Assembly: GCF_040183065.1 (NCBI RefSeq)
Contig: NC_091121.1
Location: 68,120,787-68,184,786 of the forward strand
Length of the DNA: 64,000 bases
Reading direction: 5' to 3'
Source: Periplaneta americana
Taxonomy: Eukaryota > Arthropoda > Insecta > Blattodea > Blattidae
The stretch's first letter is position 1. Each line of letters starts with the position of its first letter. Below are positions 54,723 through 64,000 of the stretch, in pieces. The position numbers and the translations under genes were made by a program. Below the pieces are notes generated by a model. That model was not told the origin of the DNA, did no database searches, and saw nothing but the letters and a program-made list of their open reading frames with translations.

Positions 54723-57131
54723 GCTGCAATTTTGAAAGTCTTCTATGTCGGTGCTCGCTTCACAACTGAAAGTAGGAATTACCTCGTAATATGTTAAGCG
54801 TATTTCCTTACTTGCTTTGTTCTTTAAACTTCCTAACATTGCAGCCTATCACAGTAGATATTTCAATCTTCAGTGACCATGCTGACATAAATCTCACAAG
54901 ATTTTTCAGAGTTTGAATCTTAATGCCGTGGCGAGAAGCTTACAGACAAGTAATAGAGACGTCTGTATTTACTCGACCTACAACCGACATTTTGCAGAGG
55001 TAGAATGCAACCACACACATCCGTTGTTTCTCAATTCCCCTTGATAAGGGAATGGAAGAACTAAATTTTTCACGATTATTACCCTCAAGACTTGAGCCAT
55101 TGCTGCATTTAAGAGCACTACTCCAGTGTTAAGATATACGAAAATTTCTCATGGGGAGGTGTGGGATAATGGAAGGAGGGGGGGGGCTGAAGAAGCGCTC
55201 AATTGCAGAAATGGCCCCCATTTCTGTCGGATTGGCAACAACAGAATACAATGCATTACGTGAAGCCAGAGAAATGGGGCCGGGGAAATGAATTTGGTTG
55301 CGTTGAGATCCCCAGTCAGGGACTCGTTACATGGCCGGCAGAGAATTGCATCTTAGCCGCGGAAATTGGATCCAGTACATGACAAAACCTTCCCGTGTCT
55401 TCGCTCGCAACGAATTCAAAGTAACCGAGTAGAGTGCAAGTATGGGACCCCCTCCCCGCCGTTCACTCCGCAGTACCGTCGCAGACGGAGCTGGACGAGA
55501 CAGGTGTTCAGATTTTTTCACAAGCAGCAAACCAAGTCTGTAAGTACGCGGGTTCAACTCCGGAAACTACAAGTATACAGAGTGCTCTATAAGGAGACTA
55601 GTTCTTCAGTTGAAAGAAAAATGCTAATCATTTAGTTGATCACTCTGTGAGACAGCCATATAACAAGTTACTAGCTAATTTCGTTACCTACGTACGTCTT
55701 AACAATGTGTATTTTCGTTATTAGTTAGCTACCGGTACTTAATCAGTTATTATCATAGGGTTAACATATCTTGAAGTGTAAAAATGAGCGCGCCATATCA
55801 ATCGTATTCTTCAAATCTATGAACAACATCTTAGAGTTACAAAATCACATAATAACCCAAAGATGTTCAATTTCGGGCAATAAAATGAAATCAAGTGTTA
55901 AATATCCTGAATGCTTTGATACCTAATACCCCTGATCACATTTATAACAGATTGGCCATCCCCATTTTAAAAACATCTAAAAGAGAACGGCCACTACGCT
56001 TCGCCACTGTATAACAATGAACTTTCGGTAACAACCGCTAGATGGAAAAGTAGCTGTATGATATTACACAGTGCCCGCTCAAGGTTATAACGTGACTCCT
56101 TTTGCAGTCGCTAGATGGCAGCATACAGAAATTGGTAAAAGTTGTTGCCTTGAAAGTGCATTAAGTTGATAAATCTGTTATAATATGTGACCAGGCGTAA
56201 TAACTAATTTATTATAATCGGAGACTGCATATTGAAATAGGTCTACATAAAAACTAAAAGGATGAACTTCATTGTCCATTAAAATTAAAGTCGTTCATGA
56301 TCCAATGGAAGGCAATTTCATTTAAACAGCTCATGAATATTTCACTTTTGATCTGATTATCTTTAAAATGTCAGGAATTTTTATCAAGTACGAATGGAAT
56401 ACTACACAAGTGAAATGGCAAAAGTTACACCGGAACTTCACTATAGCTTGCTACCCCTTCACTGACTCCACAACAAGGAGATCCCTTTCCTTATAGGTAC
56501 CATTGCATTTGAATTAAAGAAGTGGCAAAATGCTCGGCGAACGTGGCAAAGAACTCGCGATTCTGACCTGTAAGCTCGTGTGAACCAATTATGTACGCAA
56601 ATTGCGATAACAGAACAAAGAGATCTTCGTGTGAGTCTTATGCGAACCAACCAGTAAAGCGCTAAGAGAAATGGGCTCTGTACTTCAAACCTTAAAAAAA
56701 GTTTTGAGTGTCATTCTGAGCTCTTAACTCGTGAGTAAAACAAAGATGTTAATATGTCGAGAATCTTCACTTCCGTTGATAAAATCCAAGCATGTTTTAA
56801 AAATAAAACCACTCCAATTTCCAGAAATTAGAGTTGTTTTTTTTTAATTCTTCCCGAATAGTAATTTAACCTTGAAAAAGAGGACATTGCCAAGATAATT
56901 AGGACGTATGGTAACCTGGTAACCCTATACACGTGATCGTCATTTCTTGATTCGCGAGTGAATCCCGTAATACATAAACAGGGTGGATGGGTAAGGCATC
57001 ATCTCCCTCCCCTTAGCCATCACTTGTTCATTCAACGTGAAGCAGTTTGGTATCCTCCTCCTTCTACCTACTCCTTTGCTGTGTAGACTGCATTTTATAT
57101 GACGTAATCTATGCCGACCACTGGCCTATAC
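54723..57131. other. Mostly unrecognised; one orphan TIR end
   Basis: 56873-56935 repeats the end structure of the 53.8-kb family (minus: GGGTTACC, GGTTACCATACGTCC, then GGCAATGTCCTC), an orphan terminus. 55190-55640 is GC-richer with open frames on both strands but no motif I recognise. The remainder is AT-rich. Confidence 0.4.
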
Positions 57132-57133
57132 TA

Positions 57134-57369
57134 GGGTAAAATTGCCTAATTCCTTGATACTCCTAATTCCGTGTTACGTTTTTTTAACTAAATGTCCCAG
57201 GATTTGGTAACTTGCTAGGAAGTTCACCGATGTCTCAAAAGTAGGCGAAAAATGTACACTTTCGAGAAAGATGTCTGGCGCTATGGTCGAATGTCAAAGC
57301 TTTGAGTGACATTCAATTTAAAAAATGTATCACGGATGAGGAATATCACGGAATTAGGCAACTTTACCC
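57134..57369. mobile_element. 236-bp MITE of the CCTAATTCCGTGA family
   Basis: Ends GGGTAAAATTGCCTAATTCC and (inverted) GGGTAAAGTTGCCTAATTCC with TA on both sides (57132-57133, 57370-57371). The termini match the 12500-13568 element, of which it is a short relative. Confidence 0.85.
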
Positions 57370-57780
57370 TATCCATATTATTACTTTAGTCTAAGTCTTA
57401 TTATAGAATCGCTGGAGGAAGAACATAATACTTTTACGGCATTCGCCTGGGCGAGTGTACAATCATTCTTACAATAAAGGAGTTTTTAGATTGCTGAATT
57501 CCACTGTGCTTCTGTGTTATCATTGGCTTAAGTATTTTCAATTTCCGCTAATAGTTGAGGTCCAGCTGATAGGAGCGTCAAGTGCAGATTTTTTCCCTAG
57601 TTAATATTGTAAACAGCAGAAAATGGCTGTCGTATTACTCTAGTGCCTTTAATGAGGTGTTTCTCCAATCCTCGTACACCATATTCACCTTTCAGAAGAG
57701 ATCACGTATTTAAAATCAAGGGCATTAACTAATTAAAAAGTAGCGCACGCATGCTCTGTACTAAATAACTTTCATTCATC
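57370..57780. other. Stretch without recognised feature
   Basis: Nothing recognised. Confidence 0.4.
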
Positions 57781-57784
57781 AGGA

Positions 57785-58520
57785 TGGTGTATCGTCAAGG
57801 CAGGAGTTACACAAGGATCAGTACGGGGTCTTTGCTTTTTATGATGTACATTAATGATATTGAGAGCCCTATAAAATGTTGCAGATACCACCTATATGTT
57901 GATGACATACAACGAAAAACGACCTGAAGCAGGCGACAGACAAATTGAATAACGAATTGGATGCAGTGATTTCATGGGCCAAAGTTCATGGACTTAAATT
58001 TAACACAGAGAAAACGCAGGCTGTCTTAATGGGGCACCAACGCTTGTTAAATTCGCTACAGATTGAAAGAATGTCTAATGTAATAATGAATGGCGAGGAC
58101 ATTGCAAAAATATAGTAGCTCTGTTAAAAATTTAGGAGTGTGCATGGATATAAATTTAAATTAGAAAGTACAGGTCACATAAATCACTAAAACAGTAAAT
58201 TTCGATACTCCACTCACTCAGTTTCTTAAATGACATCGTCCCAGCTGTCCTCAAAATACACTTGGTAAAATTTACTGCACTTGTGATGCTTCATTTCGAC
58301 TACTGCAGAGTACTCTTCAAGGACCTAAACTACTCTGACACAACGTATGAAACGTGTCCTGTACGTTTTGTCTGTAATACTCGCCGGGGAGACCTTGACA
58401 CGCCATGCTTCGAAATGTTATCGTGGTTGCTACACGGTCTATCATTATTATTCAAAATACTACATTCCTCTAATTCCCAGCATTATTATTGGGAGAAGGA
58501 AGAAATAATTCCAATTATTA
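57785..58520 (+). pseudogene. Degraded L2/CR1-like LINE RT
   Basis: In shifting plus frames: VKAGVTQGSV (motif B), MYINDIESPIKCCRYHLYVD with DIQ (motif C as YVDD), DKLNNELDAVISWAKVHGLK with FNTEKTQAVLMGHQ, SSVKNLGVCMDINLN, HSLSFLNDIVPAVLKIHLVK, HFDYCRVLF, CPVRFVCNTRR and CFEMLSWL. The order equals LINE-C (28129-29520), but with many frameshifts and stops. An older copy of a related element. Confidence 0.8.
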
Positions 58521-59169
58521 GTCTTATCTAGTGAAGGGGAAAGAGAGAGAATTGATTTTAAGTCAGTCTAACGACGTACTGTTACATATATTAAGTGACT
58601 ATCATTTAAAATTCTCTAAATCATTTTCTGGCTTTATGAATCAGCGCACATTGAAAACTGTCGACGTCAGCTTAAAATGAAGACTTTCCAAGGGTTGAAA
58701 AATCGGAAATAACTCTTAAATGTTAAACCTTTAATTTGTTTTAAAGACAACTACCTACGGACCATAGTTTGAGAAGCATTACCTTAGGCTATTTCAATGA
58801 CATTAGTCCGTCTGTTCACTTCAAATAGAGCATTAACTGGAATAACAATTTCCGGCACTCGTAAAGCGATCAGAGTAGTCGTCAACCTCGTTCCTAGTAC
58901 ATCTGTTGATACATTTCCTTTGTGTAAACAGTTTGCTGTGTTGCCTTAACATTTTGTGAGTTTCCGAGAATCTTAGTCTTGTCTACAGCACATCGTAATT
59001 CTGTACGATGCTGACTTACGATCAAATACTAAAGCTGGTCACAAAAATATGACTTAAAACAATTGGGAAAACTGTCATGCTTAGGTTTTTAACGGAAAAG
59101 TGATTCAATAACTTCAAATTTTCTCCAAAAAACGGTAATAAATATGAAACTTTATTTCAACTGTATAAA

Positions 59170-59212
<43 letters not shown>

Positions 59213-59331
59213 TTTTTTTTCAGAGAACAGTTGATTTAAAATAATTTTGAAATTAAGGAGGGAATATTTATGGACTTTTTTCTAAATATCATTTGCCAAT
59301 TTCTGCTCACTTTTCAAGATTGTCGCAATTA

Positions 59332-59388
<57 letters not shown>

Positions 59389-59574
59389 GGTTTAGTTTTC
59401 TTCATAACAGCTGAACTAATACTTCAGTTACAATTACAGGAAACTCGAATTTAATTCCTATCAGAAACTGCTACTTTATGTAAAGGTATATGTGCTTATC
59501 GGATGGAATATGTAACATTCCTAATCACTTCAACTTAAGTAACCTTTCTGTGCACCCGATATGAGATGAGTTGC
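58521..59574. other. AT-rich stretch with two (TTA)n microsatellites
   Basis: (ATT)n at about 59169-59210 and 59334-59386. No coding trace seen. Confidence 0.55.
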
Positions 59575-59744
59575 TGGCAATTGTGCTATCCAGCTAACAG
59601 TTAAAAAGTGAAGGTGATGGTGCATCTACTTGCTTTAGCCCGCAGTGAATTGAAAAAGCATCATACATAAACTGTCTTATACAGACTGTCTGTATGTTTA
59701 ATTGAAACACATTTTAATTAATCGAAGTAGTTCCTTGAGAATAT

Positions 59745-61191
59745 TATATAGCGAAATTTATAAACTTGTACTTGCTATTTGGGAAAAGGAAATTGTACCA
59801 GATCAATGGAAGGAGTCCATAATTGTACCTATTTTTAAAAAGGGGGACAAAACCAACTGTGGTAACTTTCGAGGAATATCACTTTTGTTGACGTCGTACA
59901 AAATTTTGTCCAATATTCTTTTGAGGAGATTAACTCCGTACGTAGATGAAATTATTGGGGATCATCAGTGCGGTTTTCGGCGTAATAGATCGACTATTGA
60001 TCAGATTTTTTGTATTCGGCAGATAATGGAGAAAAAATGGGAGTATAAGGGTACAGTACATCAGTTATTCATAGATTTCAAAAAGGCATATGACTCGGTT
60101 AAGAGGGAAGTATTATATGATATTCTTATTGAATTTGGTATTCCTAAGAAACTAGTTCGATTAATTAAAATGTGTCTGAGTGAAACATACAGCAGAGTCC
60201 GTATATGTCAGTTTCTATCTGATCCTTTTCCAATTCACTGCGGGCTAAAGCAGGGAGATGCGCTATCACCTTTACTTTTTAACTTCGCTTTAGAATATGC
60301 CATTAGGAAAGTTCAGGATAACAGGCAGGGTTTGGAATTGAACGGGCTACATCAGCTTCTTGTCTATGCGGATGACGTGAATATGTTAGGAGAAAATACA
60401 CAAACGGTTAGGGAAAACACGGAAATTTTACTTGAAGCAAGTAAAGCGATCGGTTTGGAAGTAAATCCCGAAAAGACAAAGTATATGATTATGTCTCGTG
60501 ACGGGAATATTGTACGAAATGGAAATATAAATATTGGAGATTTATCCTTCGAAGAGGTGGAAAAATTCAAATATCTTGGAGCAACAGTAACAAATATAAA
60601 TGACACTCGGGAGGAAATTAAACGCAGAATAAATATGGGAAATGCGTGTTATTATTCGGTTGAGAAGCTCTTATCATCCAGTCTGCTGTCCAAAAATCTG
60701 AAAGTTAGAATTTATAAAACAGTTATATTACCGGTTCTTCTATATGGCTGTGAAACTTGGACTCTCACTCTGAGAGAGGAACATAGGTTAAGGGTGTTTG
60801 AGAGTAAGGTGCTTAGGAAAATATTTGGGGCTAAGCGGGATGAAGTTACAGGAGAATGGAGAAAGTTACACAACACAGAACTGCACGCATTGTATTCTTC
60901 ACCTGACATAATTAGGAACTTGAAATCCAGACGTTTGAGATGGGCAGGGCATGTAGCACGTATGGGCGAATCCAGAAATGCATATAGAGTGTTAGTTGGG
61001 AGACCGGAGGGAAAAAGACCTTTAGGGAGGCCGAGACGTAGATGGGAGGATAATATTAAAATGGATTTGAGGGAGGTGGGGTATGATGATAGAGACTGGC
61101 TTAATCTTGCACAGGATAGGGACCGATGGCGGGCTTATGTGAGGGCGGCAATGAACCTTCGGGTTCCTTAAAAGCCATTTGTAAGTAAGTA
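59745..61191 (+). mobile_element. Young 5'-truncated LINE-A with intact RT frame
   Basis: An uninterrupted frame of 475 codons runs from the insertion point to the stop at 61169-61171. Counting the continuous protein that begins in flanking DNA at 59702: RT finger CGNFRGIS (54-60), motif [12 protein letters not shown] (123-133), motif [14 protein letters not shown] (181-193), motif C VYADD (221-225), motif [13 protein letters not shown] (251-262), thumb, [10 protein letters not shown] (346-355) and [12 protein letters not shown] (410-421). The 3' end is (GTAA)n, and agttccttgagaatat (16 bp) is perfectly duplicated at 59729-59744 and 61192-61207. The endonuclease and 5' part were never copied, so the element cannot move by itself. 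The start at 59702 lies in host DNA and is not real. RTE-like clade inferred from tail and architecture. Confidence 0.95.
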
Positions 61192-61229
61192 AGTTCCTTG
61201 AGAATATCAAATTCAATAAGGATATTATA

Positions 61230-62298
61230 CGGGGACATAATTTTATTTTTACTTCAATTTTTATTGTACCTCAGTTTTTTAATGTACTTCACTCCCACCC
61301 CTTCTACTAATGAAGTTTCAACTGTCCTCCAAACAGAACCAAGGCCGCATATAGTAAACAGTAGGTACTGAGTTAGCGAGTATAGTACGTTCCAGAAATA
61401 TGTTCCGGTTTTCCAGTGACGAAAGAGCTGTCAATATTGAATCATATTTTCGCACAGGTACTGTCCGTTTGCCTATATCGCATCCCGATTTCCACCGCCT
61501 GCTTCTGTTCGCCCCTCTGTAAAAGCTGGGCTTTTTTAGCTCTTATCTGAAAAGATTAATTTCTGTTAAGAATTGGACGTTTATGTAATATTATACAACT
61601 GTTTAAAATGACTTAAAATAAAAGGGCCTCGTTGAGTAATTAAGTGTCACGAGATTTTACCCCTTTCTACGATCCTGCGGCATAACCACTTGGACGGACA
61701 GTAGATAGCATTTCTGAGTAATTTTATCTTTTCGGATCGGGCAGAAGTGAAGATTGAATTTACAGTACGTAAGGTACTCTTTTATAGAGTAGGTACAGAA
61801 TTATTTCAACATGAGTTACTAATAGTCTATAGTGCGATAATATGCACAAAAAACTGAAGCCTATATCGAAATGAACGGTCACTATTTTCAAAAATGTGTT
61901 TAAATATTCATATTATGATTATTTTTCAATTTAATTTCTTTCTCTATATTGTACGCTAATGTGCTGTAGACAGTATAATATACACTGCATAATGAATACG
62001 TTCGCATGGATAACTCAGTTCGTGAGTAAACACACTTATTCTTAATACAGTACTGTATTTTGATTAAACAAAAACCTAATAAAAATTATCGAACTCAAAA
62101 TCGCGATATGTCCTAGTTTACGTAAATGGATGAACTACTTTTCTTCCCTCCTATACCTAGTAGAGTAATTTGTTTGTGTTTTACGCCAGTATCATCGTAC
62201 TACAGGCGTGGAAGGGAATAGCGAACTGTGTTTCCGGTTCTCTAAAGGTAAATCCAGGTTAATATTAAAAATGTAAGTAAAAATAAAATGATGTCTCT
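61230..62298 (+). mobile_element. Mariner-like element copy B (1.07 kb)
   Basis: Ends GGGGACATAATTTTATTTTT and (inverted) AGAGACATCATTTTATTTTT, TA on both sides (61228-61229, 62299-62300). Keeps the transposase tail TEAYIEMNGHYFQKCV-like (about 61850-61905). The internal order is the same as copy A in inverse orientation. It interrupts the old LINE-A within its motif A/ILIEF region. Confidence 0.88.
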
Positions 62299-62345
62299 TA
62301 ACTGAGTCATATGCCTTTTTGAAATCAATATTAATTAAGACACTA

Positions 62346-63125
62346 AACACACGTTGCATTTTGTATGGGGATTGTAATACATTTTTATTGGTAATGACTT
62401 ACGTTTTATACTAAAACGTTCAATGAACACTAATCTATAGCCTTTCCAATGTGCGGCGAAGACAGCTTAAAACATAATATATCCATGAGAAAGAGAATTT
62501 TCCTAAATTCTATTAATTCAGATCAGGAGAGGCTATCTTCCCCTTCAGAAATATCTGTATTTCCATTTTAGCGCTATAAATGTGCAAAGGCAATCATAAA
62601 ATACGAGTAAGAACTGAGCTATGAAACACGCTAAAACAGAATATTGGGTTATTTAACAAGTTATTACATTTTAGATGCTTTTAAATTTCTGAAACCCATA
62701 GGGGATTTTAATGTTAACGTTCTTAAAACAAGATTGTGTGCGCGTTTATAAGCCATTAGACCACCACTCTGACAATGCAGGGCACCGCGTAACGATCCAG
62801 GAATACGAGCCAGCGTAAAAGTTGCAGGAGGCCGTGAAACAATGAAGTGCTCAACAGTGAAATGAGTCATTAAGTGAAGGATTCCGCGCCGGACTGCACG
62901 AGGTAGCCGATCCGTTTTAAAGGTAGCTGTAAAGATGCTGCTGTGGGATAGGTTTCAGGTTTATCCGCTCAAATGCTGCTTTAAAAGGAGCAACGATAAA
63001 CGGGATTCCCCCTGTGCCACATCAAGCGCTGTCCAACCTTTAATGTTGCGAGACAATGAGATATTTCCTTACTTCAAAGTTGCACAACATTTTGCAGTTT
63101 TCAATAAAGAATAACGAGTTAACAT
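62346..63125. other. Stretch without recognised feature
   Basis: 62740-63060 is GC-richer than its surroundings but has no long frame or known motif. Confidence 0.4.
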
Positions 63126-64000
63126 TCTTTCGCACTTATTCACCGACACATTCACTATTGTTCCTTCATTGACCCAGTCATTCATCAGTCACTTATACAG
63201 TCGCCAATTCAAACGCTTTCCCATCAATTCATTAATTCATTCATCCATTTAATTGTCAAAGCCATACACTCACTCACTAATTTCTTAATTCAGTCACTAA
63301 CATGTTATTTCACTTACTGATAACATTTACTCACTCACTAACTCATTCAACCTATGATCCCATTATTAACTTGCTGACTCAATCTCTCACTCATTCACTC
63401 ACTCACTCACTAACGTATTCGTTCGTACTCTCAAGGTCCCCTCACTCAATAACTCGCACACAAAATGACTCACTTATTGACTCGCTCAACCACTACTCGC
63501 CACACCCACTCAATCATTTGTTCACTAACTCACTTACTCTCTCATAGATTTACTCACTAAATCATTCATTTCCTAAGTCACTGAACCAGTTACTCAATAA
63601 CTTGCTTTAACATTCACTGTGTACACCTCTGTGGAGTAACGGTTATAATACCTGTTCGTGCAACGAGCGGAACCGGGCTTAAATCCTGGTTGGGGCGAGG
63701 TACCTGATTGAGGCTTTTCCGGGTTTTTTTCCCCTCAGCCCGTTAAGAGGAAATGCTGGGTAACTTTCGGCCCTTGGACCCTGGACTCATCTCGCTAGCA
63801 TTATCACCTTCATCACACTCAGACGCTAGATAAGCATAGCAGTTGATAGAACGCCGTAAAATGACCAACTAAAAACATTCACCGATTCAATCATCCATTT
63901 ACTCACTCAATCAATCAATCAATCATGTATTCACTCTCTAAGCCAATAATTCAATAATTCATTCTACAACTCAATTATTCACTTTACAACTCAATAATTC
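63126..64000. repeat. Degenerate CACT/CATT tetramer array
   Basis: Imperfect CACTCACT, CATTCATT and CAATCAAT runs fill this end of the window and continue past its edge, interrupted by SINE-1 at 63620-63873. Confidence 0.8.
63620..63873 (+). mobile_element. SINE-1 copy
   Basis: Complete plus-strand copy, 'cctctgtggagtaacggtta' head, CTTAAATCCTGG (mutated B box), 'aaatgctgggtaactttcgg' body. Flanked by aacattcactg / aacattcaccg (63609-63619, 63874-63884), an 11-bp duplication with one mismatch. Confidence 0.92.

Larger units (their letters stand above)
59575..62345 (-). pseudogene. Old LINE-A copy, split by a young LINE-A and by a mariner
   Basis: The minus strand gives LINE-A blocks in order across three pieces. 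[12 protein letters not shown] (62345-62299) stops at a TA where mariner copy B sits. ILIEFDILKEL (61229-61192) follows, then the young element. LRLIKMCFN ... TY (59744-59690) and SIHCGLKQVDAPSPSLFN (about 59660-59580) complete it. In the intact family copy these are contiguous: [48 protein letters not shown]. The old copy holds stops and indels. Confidence 0.85.

Noticed and set aside
59702-59744. Start of the 489-codon frame as a real translation start
   Set aside because: The first ~15 codons lie in the target DNA and in the 16-bp target duplication; the element itself starts at 59745 in mid-protein.
60364-61216. Minus-strand frames opposite the young LINE
   Set aside because: Shadow frames of the strongly coding plus strand.

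Overview
The window looks like intergenic, repeat-saturated nuclear DNA of an insect, most probably a cockroach (Blattodea; Periplaneta-like). That assignment is inference: I recognise from memory the tRNA-derived SINE present in five copies and the GTAA-tailed non-LTR retrotransposon as sequences typical of cockroach genomic DNA. The sequence is AT-rich and full of microsatellites. I found no convincing host protein gene, tRNA gene, rRNA gene or CRISPR array. Nearly every coding trace is a mobile-element relic, and most long open frames are low-complexity or tandem-repeat artefacts.

Layout. 0-2.6 kb: two minus-strand LINE relics, one carrying a MITE and an (AT)n expansion. 3.9-5.1 kb: a 32-bp minisatellite. 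6-9.4 kb: a DDE transposase tail, a hAT-like end and a 1.1-kb mariner derivative. 11.3-12.5 kb: a 62-bp tandem array split by a LINE with an 11-bp target duplication. 12.5-13.6 kb: a TIR element. 14.4-17.3 kb: a LINE split by a TIR element that has built a 95-bp satellite, and also by a SINE. 17.9-27 kb: SINEs, LINE pieces, a MITE and purine/pyrimidine tracts. 28-32.4 kb: an L2/CR1-like LINE, a Crypton-like tyrosine-recombinase relic, an internally deleted LINE and a SINE. 32.9-36.2 kb: a PIF/Harbinger element, then an element with subterminal repeats holding a foldback MITE, set within purine tracts. 39-44.3 kb: a restriction-like-endonuclease LINE relic, then a nest: LINE, into it a mariner, into that a Crypton-like element and a Helitron. 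45.2-50.1 kb: a tandem-amplified Tc1-like MITE, a Penelope-like element and two deleted hAT elements with perfect 8-bp target duplications. 50.8-58.5 kb: a LINE split by a third kind of SINE, two TIR families and a degraded L2/CR1-like LINE. 59.6-62.3 kb: an old LINE invaded antisense by a young copy of its own family (intact 475-codon reverse-transcriptase frame, 16-bp target duplication) and by a mariner. 63.1-64 kb: a degenerate CACT/CATT array with a SINE.

Nothing here forms an operon or pathway. The value of the window is a readable insertion history: several elements occur both interrupted and uninterrupted within these 64 kb, so insertion boundaries can be read by direct comparison.
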